A DNA stretch of 64,000 nt from Dyella sp. AtDHG13 (GCF_003201105.1 NZ_QICJ01000002.1:372001-436000); one strand, 5' to 3'. Shown: positions 1 to 8,548, counted from the stretch's first letter. The notes: a model not told the origin generated them from the letters alone. Translations and numbers: made by a program.

Positions 1-333
1 GACCCGCACCACGACGAGCTCAAGCGCATGGGCGAGGAACTCGCCGCGCTACGCACGCCCGAGGGCAAGCCGTACACGCTATATCCCCTGCCCTGGGCCA
101 AGCCGATCATCGACGAGGGCCGCCGCCTGGCCGCGTCCTATGCCAACTACCTGATCGTCAACGGCGCCGTGCTGGTGCCCGCCTATGGCGACGTGGCCGA
201 TGACGAGGCCGCCCGCATCATCGGCGAGGCCCATCCGGGCCGCGAGATCGTGCAGGTGCCCTGCCGCCCGCTGATCTGGCAGAACGGCAGCCTGCACTGC
301 ATCACCATGCAACTTCCCGCGGGCATCGTCTGA
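1..333 (+). CDS. aguA: Agmatine deiminase, C-terminal part (5' end outside window)
   Basis: This is the last 110 codons of a gene whose start lies before the window. Agmatine deiminase (agmatine iminohydrolase, peptidyl-arginine-deiminase family) converts agmatine to N-carbamoylputrescine in the cytoplasm. The visible part carries the family's C-terminal signature NGSLHCITMQLP, and the Cys encoded at 298-300 corresponds to the catalytic nucleophile. The next gene encodes N-carbamoylputrescine amidase, which performs the following step, so the two form an aguA-aguB pair. The gene ends TGA at 331-333. The assignment rests on the C-terminal third plus the neighbour. Confidence 0.9.
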   Translation, partial: DPHHDELKRMGEELAALRTPEGKPYTLYPLPWAKPIIDEGRRLAASYANYLIVNGAVLVPAYGDVADDEAARIIGEAHPGREIVQVPCRPLIWQNGSLHCITMQLPAGIV

Positions 334-464
334 ACGCAGCCGGTGAAAACCGGCGCGGCATGCTCCATATATGAACCGCCGGCCGGCCCCGAACGGGGCC
401 GGCTTCGTCGTATCCGTTAAACTGGGCGGCCTGCTTCCCCGACAGCCCCTACCGAGACCCGCCG

Positions 465-1355
465 ATGACCCGCAAGACCCTCAAAGTCGCCCTGCTGCAG
501 GAAACCGACCGCGGCAGCCGCGATGCCAATCTCGACGCTATTGAGGCAGGCCTGCGCGAAGCCGCGTCCAAGGGCGTGGAACTGGTGCTGCTGCAGGAGC
601 TGCATAACGGCCCCTACTTCTGCCAGCGCGAGTCGGTGGATGAGTTCGATCTGGCCGAGACCATCCCGGGCCACAGCACGGCGCGCATCGGCAAGCTGGC
701 CGGGGAACTGAAGCTGGTGGTGGTCGCATCGCTGTTCGAGAAGCGCGCGACGGGCCTCTACCACAACACCGCCGTGGTGTTCGACCGCTCGGCCGCCATC
801 GCGGGCAAGTACCGCAAGATGCACATCCCCGACGACCCGGCCTTCTACGAGAAGTTCTACTTCACGCCGGGCGACCTGGGTTTCGATCCCATCGACACCT
901 CAGTGGGCCGCCTCGGCGTGCTGGTGTGCTGGGACCAGTGGTATCCGGAAGCCGCCCGCCTGATGGCGCTGGCCGGCGCGGACCTGCTGCTCTATCCCAC
1001 CGCCATCGGCTGGGACCCGCAGGACGACCAGGCCGAAAAGGATCGCCAGCGCGAGGCATGGGTGACCGTGCAGCGCGGCCACGCCGTGGCCAACGGCCTG
1101 CCGCTGCTGTCGTGCAACCGCACGGGTTTCGAGGCCGACAAGGCGGGCGTCACCAACGGCATCCAGTTCTGGGGCACCAGCTTCGTGGCTGGGCCGCAGG
1201 GCGAGTTCCTGGCGCAGGCCGGCACGGACCAGCGCGAACTGCTGATCGTGGACGTGGACATGGCGCGCAGCGAACACGTGCGCCGCATCTGGCCGTTCCT
1301 GCGCGACCGCCGCATCGACGCCTACGGCGACCTGCTCAAGCGCTTCCGCGACTGA
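465..1355 (+). CDS. aguB: N-carbamoylputrescine amidase
   Basis: A 296-residue carbon-nitrogen hydrolase (nitrilase superfamily) that hydrolyses N-carbamoylputrescine to putrescine, CO2 and ammonia. The catalytic triad is visible: Glu45 in LLQELHNGPYF, Lys118 in YRKMHIPDD and Cys155 in VLVCWDQWYPE. Length and the PYFCQ and WDQWYPEAAR motifs fit the plant/bacterial AguB subgroup rather than general omega-amidases. It lies 131 bp after aguA on the same strand, so the two probably form one arginine-decarboxylase-dependent putrescine operon. Confidence 0.95.
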   Translation: MTRKTLKVALLQETDRGSRDANLDAIEAGLREAASKGVELVLLQELHNGPYFCQRESVDEFDLAETIPGHSTARIGKLAGELKLVVVASLFEKRATGLYHNTAVVFDRSAAIAGKYRKMHIPDDPAFYEKFYFTPGDLGFDPIDTSVGRLGVLVCWDQWYPEAARLMALAGADLLLYPTAIGWDPQDDQAEKDRQREAWVTVQRGHAVANGLPLLSCNRTGFEADKAGVTNGIQFWGTSFVAGPQGEFLAQAGTDQRELLIVDVDMARSEHVRRIWPFLRDRRIDAYGDLLKRFRD

Positions 1356-1431
1356 ACAGTCGCCGCGCGCGACTTGCATCACACCGGCACCATCCCCACG
1401 CAGTCCTTAGCCTAAGCGACGCCGACCACGC

Positions 1432-2664
1432 ATGAGCCAGACCGATATCGCCGATTCCCTGCCGCCGGTGCTGCGCGACCAGCCCATCGAGCGCGTCACG
1501 CGCGACGGCGTGGAATACGTGGTGCTGGGCACCGCGCACGTATCGCGCGCCAGCGTCGAAGCAGTGCAGGCCCTGCTTGCGCACGAAAGCTTCGACGCCG
1601 TCGCGGTGGAGCTGTGCGACAGCCGCGCGCAGGGCATGCGCGATCCGGATGCGTTCAAGCAGATGGACCTGTTCCAGGTGATCCGCCAGGGCAAGGCGGG
1701 CATGGTGGCGGCGAGCCTGGTGCTTTCCTCGTTCCAGAAGCGCCTGGCCGAGCAGTACGGCATCGAGCCTGGCGCGGAAATGAAAGCGGGCATGGAAGGC
1801 GCCGAGCAGCGCCATCTTCCCGTGTGGCTGGTGGATCGCGAAGTCGGCACCACCTTGCGCCGCGCCTGGCACAGCGTGGGATTCTGGCAGCGCTTCGGCC
1901 TCATGGGCGGCTTGATCGCCAGCGTGTTCGAGCGCCAGGACATCGAAGAGTCCGAGATCGAAAAGCTCAAGCAAGGCGACATGCTGGAGAGCGCCTTCAG
2001 CGAGTTCGCCACCAACTCGGCGCCGCTCTATCGCGCGCTGATCGCCGAGCGCGACGCCTATATGGCGGCCCGCCTGCGCGAACAGGCGACCCAGTCGGGC
2101 TTCGGCGAAGGCCGCCGCGTACTCGTGGTGATCGGCGCGGGACACCTCAAGGGCCTGTGCGAACAGTTGCGCACACAACAGGGCGACCCTGCCGCAGAAG
2201 CGGCCACGCTGGCCGCCGCGCCACCGAAATCACGCTGGCCCAAATGGATCGCGATCGGCCTGGTGCTGGCGGTGTTCGCCGCCATCGGCTTCGCCTTCCA
2301 TCGCAACGCGGCGCTGGGCACCGCCGCGCTGCGCGACTGGGTGCTCTATACCGGCGGCTTCTCGGCCATCGGCGCCATCATCGCCGGCGCGCATCCGTTG
2401 AGCGTGATCGCCGCCTTCATTGCCGGACCGATCAAACCCTTCCGCCCCGGCATTCCCTCTGGCGGCATCAGCGCGATGGTGGAAGCATGGGTGCGCCGCC
2501 CACGCGTGGCCGATTTCGAAACGCTGCGCGACGACATCGGCCACTGGCGCGGCTGGTGGCGCAATCGCGTCGCCCGCACGCTGCTCAACTTCTTCCTTGT
2601 CTGCCTTGGCACGATCATCGGCGAGTACACCGCCGGGATTCATATCTTCAAGAGCTTGTTCTGA
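1432..2664 (+). CDS. TraB/PrgY-type membrane protein
   Basis: A 410-residue protein of the TraB (pheromone-shutdown, PrgY-like) family. The N-terminal soluble domain of about 240 residues carries the family's GTAHVS motif (near residue 33), an ERDAYMA segment and a GAGH motif (VVIGAGHLKG), equivalent to conserved elements of the TraB/GumN/TIKI fold. After a linker near residue 255 there are several hydrophobic segments to the C terminus, so it is an integral membrane protein. TIKI relatives are metalloproteases, but the activity of this bacterial branch is not established, so no substrate is proposed. It sits alone between aguB and a palindromic repeat. Confidence 0.8.
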   Translation: MSQTDIADSLPPVLRDQPIERVTRDGVEYVVLGTAHVSRASVEAVQALLAHESFDAVAVELCDSRAQGMRDPDAFKQMDLFQVIRQGKAGMVAASLVLSSFQKRLAEQYGIEPGAEMKAGMEGAEQRHLPVWLVDREVGTTLRRAWHSVGFWQRFGLMGGLIASVFERQDIEESEIEKLKQGDMLESAFSEFATNSAPLYRALIAERDAYMAARLREQATQSGFGEGRRVLVVIGAGHLKGLCEQLRTQQGDPAAEAATLAAAPPKSRWPKWIAIGLVLAVFAAIGFAFHRNAALGTAALRDWVLYTGGFSAIGAIIAGAHPLSVIAAFIAGPIKPFRPGIPSGGISAMVEAWVRRPRVADFETLRDDIGHWRGWWRNRVARTLLNFFLVCLGTIIGEYTAGIHIFKSLF

Positions 2665-2699
2665 GTTCGGCGTCAAAGTTCTGCGCCATTTCACGTGAC

Positions 2700-2800
2700 C
2701 TCACCGTCATCCCCGCGAAAGCGGGGATCCAGTGACTTTAGGCTCGCGTAACGCCGCATAAAAGGCGCTGGATCCCCGCTTTCGCGGGGATGACGGTGAG
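2700..2800. repeat. Dispersed palindromic repeat, copy 1
   Basis: Two perfectly complementary 33-nt arms (2700-2732 and 2768-2800) flank a 35-nt spacer. Each arm contains its own small palindrome, CCCCGCGAAAGCGGGG. The element lies just downstream of the TraB-like gene and before the stop of the convergent chitinase gene, so it may also end both transcripts. Related copies occur at 48038-48138, 56073-56185 and 58931-59025. Confidence 0.9.
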
Positions 2801-2837
2801 GCTCGATCCGACGCAAGCCGGTTTTGAGGCAACAAGA

Positions 2838-3998
2838 TCAGTGCGACCGCAACGACTGATCCAGCACGCCCAGCAATTCCTCGTTGCGATCCAGGCTGTG
2901 CTCCCAATACATCACGCCACCCAGGCCCTTCGCCTTGACGAAGGCCGCCTTCGCACGCAGCGACTCGGGGTCTTCGTAACTCACGAAGGTGTGCGTCTGC
3001 GCATTCCACAGGTAAGGCGCCGCTGCCTTGGCATCCCAATGGCGCACGTAGCCGTTCTTGCCGATGTAGCTCGCCACCAGCTCGTCCCATGAGGGCGCGC
3101 CCGCGAACTTGGTGTACTTCTGCTGCAGGCCATCGTGCGCGGGATCGGCGCCGGTGAACGCGCGCCCATAGAACGCCACGCCAAGGTTGAGTTTTTTGGC
3201 GGGCACGCCCGCGGCGAGGAACTGCGCCACGGCCTTGTCGCCCGCGCGATCGTCCGCGGGCGCGACAGCGGACAGATGCAGCCCGGCGTGGTGTCCCGTC
3301 GTCGGCGTCAGGCTGTTGTGGAAGTCATACGTCATCAGGTTGAACCAGTCGAGCGAATGCGACACGCGCTCCAGCTCGATGCCCGCAACGAATTCGCTGT
3401 CAGCGGCGGCGATGGTCAGCAGGTAATGGCGGCTGCCATGTGCGACGCCGATCTTGTCGAGACGGGCGCGCAGCGTTTCCAGCAGCAGGCTGAAGTTGCG
3501 CTTGTCCTCGGGTCGATGGCTGATGCCGGGACCTGGCAAGGTCGGGTATTCCCAGTCGAGGTCCACGCCATCCACGTCGTACTTTTCGATGAACGCGGCC
3601 ACGCTGTCGGCCATGCGCTGACGCGTGGCCTCGGTGAGGGCGACGTCCGAGAAGTAGTCCGCGCCCCAGCCACCGATGGACACGATGATCTTGAGGTTGG
3701 GATTGAGCTTGCGCAGCCCGGTGAGGGTGGCAAGCGTCTGGCCTGCCGTGGGGCTGGGAAACACCACGTCACCCTTGGGCTCGAGTTTGGCAAATGCGTA
3801 ATTGATCACGTCGAGCTTGTCCGCGCTCACGTGGGGCAAGGGCTGGGTGTCTCCCACGTAACCGACGATGCGGTAATCTGCCGCAGGGGTCGCCGCCCTC
3901 GCCTCGCCCGCCTGCCACGCGATGCCGAACACCATCGCCACCAACGCCGCAACCTTCAGGACGCGTCGATTCCCGGCCTTTTCAAGCATCTTTCGCAT
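2838..3998 (-). CDS. Secreted GH18 chitinase
   Basis: A 386-residue glycoside hydrolase family 18 protein, expected to cleave beta-1,4 linkages in chitin or chitooligosaccharides outside the cytoplasm. An N-terminal signal peptide (basic start, hydrophobic core around residues 14-29, AEARA-like cleavage region near 35) is followed by one GH18 barrel with SIGGW (107-111) and the catalytic DGVDLDWE motif (143-150; Glu150 the acid). No carbohydrate-binding module is visible. The ATG at 3998 is chosen because an AAGGGG ribosome site precedes it and it starts directly at the signal peptide; an in-frame upstream ATG would add an unlikely 34-residue extension. Confidence 0.9.
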   Translation of the reverse strand: MRKMLEKAGNRRVLKVAALVAMVFGIAWQAGEARAATPAADYRIVGYVGDTQPLPHVSADKLDVINYAFAKLEPKGDVVFPSPTAGQTLATLTGLRKLNPNLKIIVSIGGWGADYFSDVALTEATRQRMADSVAAFIEKYDVDGVDLDWEYPTLPGPGISHRPEDKRNFSLLLETLRARLDKIGVAHGSRHYLLTIAAADSEFVAGIELERVSHSLDWFNLMTYDFHNSLTPTTGHHAGLHLSAVAPADDRAGDKAVAQFLAAGVPAKKLNLGVAFYGRAFTGADPAHDGLQQKYTKFAGAPSWDELVASYIGKNGYVRHWDAKAAAPYLWNAQTHTFVSYEDPESLRAKAAFVKAKGLGGVMYWEHSLDRNEELLGVLDQSLRSH

Positions 3999-4101
3999 GC
4001 ATTGCCCCTTGCATTGGGTTTGGCGCGCCGGGCCTCCGTGCGCGCATCCTTCCGGCCACTGTGGCATCCATCGATGATGCAAATCAGTGGCTTGCGACAT
4101 G

Positions 4102-4131
4102 TTGTCCGTTCGTGAACGCTACGACTATACT
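4102..4131 (+). promoter_or_regulatory. Predicted sigma-70 promoter of the cytochrome c pair
   Basis: TTGTCC (4102-4107) and TATACT (4126-4131) are separated by 18 bp in the divergent gap between the chitinase gene and the first cytochrome gene. A start near 4138 would give a leader of about 40 nt. Confidence 0.6.
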
Positions 4132-4178
4132 GCCGCGACATTCACCATGTACCAGCCGGAATCGTGGGGACGATCCTG

Positions 4179-4502
4179 ATGACTCGAGTGCAACTGCTTG
4201 GCCTGACCGTGGCCGCAGCTCTCTTCGCCACTGCCAGCGTGCATGCCGAGGGTGACAAAGCTGCCGGACGCAAGTTGATCTACACGTGCAATGGTTGCCA
4301 TGGCGTACCGGGTTACGCCAACGCTTATCCGAACTACCCCGTGCCGCGCATCGCCGGCCAGAACGAGCAGTACATCGTCAACGCGCTGCACGAGTACAAG
4401 GCGGGCGAGCGCAAGCATCCGACGATGATGGCCCAGGCGCAGAGTCTGTCCGACCAGGACATCCAGGACGTCGCCGCCTACCTCTCCAGCCTCGCCAAGT
4501 AA
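4179..4502 (+). CDS. Periplasmic monoheme cytochrome c (first of tandem pair)
   Basis: A 107-residue class I cytochrome c with a signal peptide (residues 1-23, ending VHA) and one heme site CNGCH (Cys37, Cys40, His41). A C-terminal helix contains SLSDQDIQDVAAYLSSL, typical of c5/c553/c4-like domains, and a Met-rich stretch (TMMAQ) could supply the axial Met. It should carry electrons in the periplasm; no partner is encoded nearby. The ATG at 4179 has GGGGA eight bases upstream and is preferred to an in-frame GTG at 4164. Confidence 0.88.
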   Translation: MTRVQLLGLTVAAALFATASVHAEGDKAAGRKLIYTCNGCHGVPGYANAYPNYPVPRIAGQNEQYIVNALHEYKAGERKHPTMMAQAQSLSDQDIQDVAAYLSSLAK

Positions 4503-4520
4503 GCCAAGGACCCGACCCGC

Positions 4521-4874
4521 ATGAAACGTGCACTGACCCTGCTTTCATTCGGCGCCGTCCTGGCGTTCGCTTCCACCCAGCTGCTGGCCGCGGGCAACAT
4601 CGAGAACGGCAAGCAGAAGGCCGCCGCGTGCTTCGCCTGCCATGGCGCCGACGGCAATGCGGTCGATCCGCAGTACCCGCGCCTGGCCGGCCAGTACAAC
4701 ATGTACATCCAGCAGGCGCTCAACGAGTACAAGAGCGGCCAGCGCGACAACGCCATCATGAAGGGCTTCGTCGCGACGCTGTCGGACCAGGACATCCAGG
4801 ACGTCGCCGCCTACTTCTCCAGCCTGCCGACCAAGCTGGACACCCTGCAAGGCCACATCCAGGGCGACAAGTAA
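4521..4874 (+). CDS. Periplasmic monoheme cytochrome c (second of tandem pair)
   Basis: A 117-residue cytochrome c with signal peptide (residues 1-24) and heme motif CFACH at the same positions as in the preceding gene (Cys37, Cys40, His41). The C-terminal LSDQDIQDVAAYFSSL segment is almost identical to that of the preceding protein, so the pair looks like a tandem duplication, resembling the two halves of a diheme cytochrome c4 encoded separately. The genes are 18 bp apart and share a promoter and the terminator at 4891-4925. Confidence 0.88.
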   Translation: MKRALTLLSFGAVLAFASTQLLAAGNIENGKQKAAACFACHGADGNAVDPQYPRLAGQYNMYIQQALNEYKSGQRDNAIMKGFVATLSDQDIQDVAAYFSSLPTKLDTLQGHIQGDK

Positions 4875-4890
4875 GCGCCGCCATCGGCAA

Positions 4891-4925
4891 GAAAAAAGGC
4901 CCGCGCGATGCGGGCCTTTTCTTTT
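4891..4925. terminator. Bidirectional terminator between cytochrome c and nfuA
   Basis: The hairpin AAAAGGCCCGC / GCGGGCCTTTT has A-runs and T-runs on both sides, so it can end the plus-strand cytochrome transcript and the convergent minus-strand nfuA transcript. Confidence 0.9.
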
Positions 4926-4946
4926 GGACGTCCAGACGGCGAGCGC

Positions 4947-5555
4947 TCAACCCAGCGCGGACTGCCCTTCCTTCTTGCTGTAGTACGGGTTGCTGCCGCC
5001 GCTGTGGTCGGTGGCGTCGCGCACGGCGGTGATCTCCGGCACGCGTTCGCGCAGCGTTTTTTCCACGCCATGCTTGAGCGTGACATCCACCATGCCGCAG
5101 CCGTGGCAACCGCCGCCGAACTGCAGGACGACCACGCCATCGGCATCCACTTCGAGCAGGCTCACGCGTCCGCCGTGCGAGGCAATCTTCGGATTCACTT
5201 CGGCTTCCAGCACGTAACGCACGCGCTCGATCAGGCCGGCCTCCGCACCCGGGATCTCTCCCTTGATGCGCGGCGCGCGGATATTGAGCTGGCCGCCCGT
5301 GGCGTTCGGCTCGAAATCGATGCTGGCGCCTTCCAGCCAAGGCGCGCTGTCGCCATCGACGTTGAAATCGAAACCATCGCAGACGATGGTCCACTCCTGC
5401 CCGGTCAGTTCATCCGGCTCGGCAAACTCCAGCTCGCAATTGGCGGCCGCCGTGCCGGGCGAGGTCACGCGCAGGCGGATGCTCAGGCCCTCGATGCCCT
5501 GCTGGGAGAGCAGGCGAAGGAAGTGCTTCTGCGCGCGTTCTGAAATATCGATCAT
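4947..5555 (-). CDS. nfuA: Fe-S cluster carrier protein NfuA
   Basis: A 202-residue protein with the two-domain NfuA layout: an N-terminal degenerate A-type (HesB/IscA-like) domain starting MIDISERAQKHF, and a C-terminal NifU-like domain with the cluster-binding motif CHGC (Cys150, Cys153). NfuA receives 4Fe-4S clusters and delivers them to client enzymes in the cytoplasm. The E. coli protein is 191 residues, so the length fits. GGAG precedes the ATG at 5555. Confidence 0.95.
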   Translation of the reverse strand: MIDISERAQKHFLRLLSQQGIEGLSIRLRVTSPGTAAANCELEFAEPDELTGQEWTIVCDGFDFNVDGDSAPWLEGASIDFEPNATGGQLNIRAPRIKGEIPGAEAGLIERVRYVLEAEVNPKIASHGGRVSLLEVDADGVVVLQFGGGCHGCGMVDVTLKHGVEKTLRERVPEITAVRDATDHSGGSNPYYSKKEGQSALG

Positions 5556-5693
5556 GTCCACTCCAGCGAAAACTCCGGCACCGCCGGCAATACAGCACCA
5601 TTTTAGTCCTATTTTGATCGCGCTGCCTGGCTTTGACTTTTGCGCGCTTAGCTTCGACGCTTCGCACCTTTCCTTTGTCACGGACGTTTCGCC

Positions 5694-6035
5694 ATGAACC
5701 TCAGCCAACTCGCCAGCCAGCACTGCACGCCGCGCAAGGGCAAGGAACACGCGCTCGACGACGCCAGGCTCAAGGAACTGCTGGCCGCGCTGCCCGGCTG
5801 GAAGGTCACCGACGACGGCAAGGCCATCGTCAAGGACTTCAGCTTCCCCGACTTCCACCACACGCTCGGCTTCATCAATGCGGTGGGCTTCATGGCCAAT
5901 CAAGAGGACCACCACCCGGATCTCGAAGCTGGCTACGGCCACTGCCAGGTGCTGTGGTCCACGCACGACGTGGGCGGCCTGTCGATGAACGACATCATCT
6001 GCGCCGCACGCGTCGACGCCCTGCTCGCGCGTTGA
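5694..6035 (+). CDS. phhB: Pterin-4a-carbinolamine dehydratase
   Basis: A 113-residue member of the PCD/DCoH family, which dehydrates 4a-hydroxytetrahydrobiopterin to recycle the cofactor of phenylalanine hydroxylase. The signature HHPDLEAGYGHCQVLWSTHD, with its adjacent His pair, is intact. No phenylalanine hydroxylase gene is in the window. The stop codon overlaps the proposed TTG start of the next gene. Confidence 0.93.
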   Translation: MNLSQLASQHCTPRKGKEHALDDARLKELLAALPGWKVTDDGKAIVKDFSFPDFHHTLGFINAVGFMANQEDHHPDLEAGYGHCQVLWSTHDVGGLSMNDIICAARVDALLAR

Positions 6036-7567
6036 GCTATCCACGCACCACGCCTCGCCTGCTTCCTGCCGCGGGCTTTCTCGCGGTGGTCGCGGTCCTG
6101 TCGTGGTGCCTGGCGGCCTTGTCCGGCTGGGTCACGCGTGGCCAGTTGCTCCATGAGGCCAGCAACCAGGTTGCGCTGCTCCGGGAACAGGCCCCGCTTT
6201 GGCAATGGACACTGCGGCGGCCTTCCGACCTGGTGGCCGGTCGCGTGTTCGGCACCGCGACGCTGGTCGCATCGCCCCTTGGACTGGAAATCACCAGCCG
6301 CGGCGGCACGCCGTTCGAGCTTGGCCTGCCGTTGGCGAACCCGGTGGACCTGGCGCATTGGCCGCTGCTTCGGCTGGACCTGCGTAGCGATCATGGCGGC
6401 TCGCTGGGCCTGATCTATCAATCGCAGCCGTCCGCGGCACCTTGCTCGGCCGATCACGCGGCGGCGATACCGACGGGTGCCGCGCAGGCGGTTATCGACC
6501 TGCGGACCTTGGCGTGGCGATCCGGTGCTGGGCAGGCCTGTCCGCCGCCCGCCGTGGTGGCCTACATGCTCCGGCTACGCGTGACGCTGCCCGCCGGCAG
6601 CGCGCTGACCGTCCGTAACGCAGCGTTGACATCCGCCCAGCCGTTATCCCTCCCTGGCGCATTTGATCGGCAGGCCGCCGACATCAGGCTGACGGGCTCA
6701 GAAGCGACTGGCATCTGGATACCGCCGTCGAAAACACCGGCCAACCCGCAGGCGCCACTGGTGCGCCTTCCCAAAGGCGCCTCCGCGGAAAACATGCTGC
6801 TGCTGCGTGACCGCGTTCGCCAGCACTGGCCTGCCGCGATCATTCTTCCCTTCGACCAGCCGCTGCCGAACGGCCTGGCGACGCGCATGCCGATTTGGCT
6901 CGACGCGGGAGTCTGCGGCATCTACCTGGTGTGGCTGGGCTGGCTGGCCGCGCGCCAGCGTCCTGGCATGATCCGCCCATGGACGGAGGTCGCCGCCATT
7001 GCCGCGGGGCCGCTCTGGTTGATCGCCGGCCTGCGCTGGGGGCCCGAGCCCTCCCTGCCGGGGATCACCGCCTTCCTCGCTGCGCTGGTCTATGGCGGCC
7101 AGAGCGAATGGCGGCGGCGCCCGGTCGAATGGGGCTGGTGGGGGCGGCGAGTGTCCGACTGGCTCTATCCACTCGTCCCACTGCCGGTGGCAGCGGCGTT
7201 GACGCTGGCCGATGGCCATCACCTGATCCACCTGGATGGCCGCCATGTCCTGGCCTATCTCGGCTGGGCACTGCTGCAGCAATGGGCCATGCTCGCCCTG
7301 GTGATGGGGCGGCTGGAGCGCACCGGGCTCTCCCGGGCGGCCGTGATCCTGGTTACCGCCACGCTGTTTGCACTGCTCCATACGCCCAACGGGGCGCTCA
7401 TGCAGCTGTGCCTGCTGGCGGAGCTATGGTGGGCGTGGAGCTTCATGCGCTCGCCGCGGCTGCTGCCTATTGCCCTGGCCCATGCCGCCAGCGCCCTGCT
7501 GATGGAGAGCGGCCTTACCGGCCACCTCCTGCGCTCACTCGAAGTCAGCGCGCGCTTCTTCCTGTAG
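6032..7567 (+). CDS. Multi-span membrane protein with degenerate CPBP-like C-terminus
   Basis: About 511 residues. The only plausible start in the right place is the TTG at 6032, which overlaps the phhB stop (TTGA) and suggests translational coupling; no good ATG exists nearby. The protein begins with a membrane anchor (about residues 10-30), followed by a soluble, probably periplasmic region of about 260 residues, then at least seven hydrophobic helices. The last part resembles CPBP (CAAX/bacteriocin-processing) intramembrane proteases: FALLHTPNG and ALAHAASALL sit where the conserved histidine helices should be. The EExxxR motif is absent; QQWAM occurs at that place. A proteolytic role is therefore doubtful. 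The 3' end overlaps rluC by 33 bp, tail to tail. Confidence 0.6.
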   Translation: MSYPRTTPRLLPAAGFLAVVAVLSWCLAALSGWVTRGQLLHEASNQVALLREQAPLWQWTLRRPSDLVAGRVFGTATLVASPLGLEITSRGGTPFELGLPLANPVDLAHWPLLRLDLRSDHGGSLGLIYQSQPSAAPCSADHAAAIPTGAAQAVIDLRTLAWRSGAGQACPPPAVVAYMLRLRVTLPAGSALTVRNAALTSAQPLSLPGAFDRQAADIRLTGSEATGIWIPPSKTPANPQAPLVRLPKGASAENMLLLRDRVRQHWPAAIILPFDQPLPNGLATRMPIWLDAGVCGIYLVWLGWLAARQRPGMIRPWTEVAAIAAGPLWLIAGLRWGPEPSLPGITAFLAALVYGGQSEWRRRPVEWGWWGRRVSDWLYPLVPLPVAAALTLADGHHLIHLDGRHVLAYLGWALLQQWAMLALVMGRLERTGLSRAAVILVTATLFALLHTPNGALMQLCLLAELWWAWSFMRSPRLLPIALAHAASALLMESGLTGHLLRSLEVSARFFL

Positions 7568-8548
7568 CCGGTCCCACAGGCGCTTGATCTTGTTGCCCTT
7601 GACGGCCAGGGCGTCGAGGAACTGCTTGAGATCGTCGGGCAGTTCCGCCGAAAAGCTATAGGAGCGCCCGTCCAGGTCGAAGCTCATGTGCGAGGCGTGC
7701 AGGAACAGGCGGTTCAGGCCAAGGTCCTTGAAGGCCTTGTTCATGTCCTTGTTGCCGTACTTGGGGTCGCCCGCCAGCGGATGGCCGATATGGGCGGCAT
7801 GCACGCGGATCTGATGCGTGCGGCCGGTGCCCAGCGTCGCCTGCATCAGGCGGGCGCCCGGATAGTGCTCCATTTCCTGGAAAAACGTCAGCGACGGCTT
7901 GCCGTTGTCGGACACCCTGACCATGCGCTCGCCGCCCTGCAGCACCGACTTGAGCAGCGGCGCGTTGACGTTGAACTTGGCCTTGCCGGGGTGCCCGTCC
8001 ATCAGGCAGAGGTACTGCTTGGTTACCGAACCCTCGCGGATCGCCGCCTGCAGGCCGGTCAGGCCGGCGCGGGTCTTGGCGAACACCAGCACGCCGCTGG
8101 TGTCCCGGTCCAGGCGGTGGACCAGTTCCAGATGTTCATTCGGCCGGGCCGCCCGCAGCAGCTCGATGGCTCCATGGCTCACCCCGCTGCCGCCATGGCT
8201 GGCGATGCCGGTGGGCTTGTCGATGGCGAGGAAGTGCTTGTCCTCGAAAATGATCGACTCAGTGATGGCTGAGACCATGCTAGCCGACGGCCCCTTCTCG
8301 GCTGCCTTTTCCGCCGTGCGCACCGGGGGAATGCGCAGCATGTCACCGGCCGCGAGACGGGTCTCGGGCTTGGCGCGCTTGCCGTTCACGCGCACCTGCC
8401 CGGTGCGCAGGATGCGGTAGATCATGCTCTTGGGCACCCCCTTGAGCAGGGTCATCAGGGCATTGTCGATGCGTTGACCGTCCCGCTCCGGGCCGATCTC
8501 GACTTGACGCACACCGTGAGGTGCGTCGGGGGAAGTTACCGTCTGCAT
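7535..8548 (-). CDS. rluC: 23S rRNA pseudouridine synthase RluC
   Basis: A 337-residue RluC/RluD-family enzyme that isomerises uridines of 23S rRNA. An N-terminal S4 RNA-binding domain (about residues 22-85) precedes the catalytic domain with HRLDRDTSG at 144-152, whose Asp147 is the catalytic residue, and GTGRTHQIRVH. RluC is favoured over RluD by the linker, the TGIASHGGSG segment and the position back to back with rne, as in many gammaproteobacteria. It is transcribed away from rne across a 344-bp gap. Confidence 0.93.
   Translation of the reverse strand: MQTVTSPDAPHGVRQVEIGPERDGQRIDNALMTLLKGVPKSMIYRILRTGQVRVNGKRAKPETRLAAGDMLRIPPVRTAEKAAEKGPSASMVSAITESIIFEDKHFLAIDKPTGIASHGGSGVSHGAIELLRAARPNEHLELVHRLDRDTSGVLVFAKTRAGLTGLQAAIREGSVTKQYLCLMDGHPGKAKFNVNAPLLKSVLQGGERMVRVSDNGKPSLTFFQEMEHYPGARLMQATLGTGRTHQIRVHAAHIGHPLAGDPKYGNKDMNKAFKDLGLNRLFLHASHMSFDLDGRSYSFSAELPDDLKQFLDALAVKGNKIKRLWDRLQEEARADFE

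Noticed and set aside
2700-2800. Possible CRISPR-like repeat
   Set aside because: There are only two arms in inverted orientation with one spacer, and dispersed copies elsewhere; this is a palindromic element, not an array.
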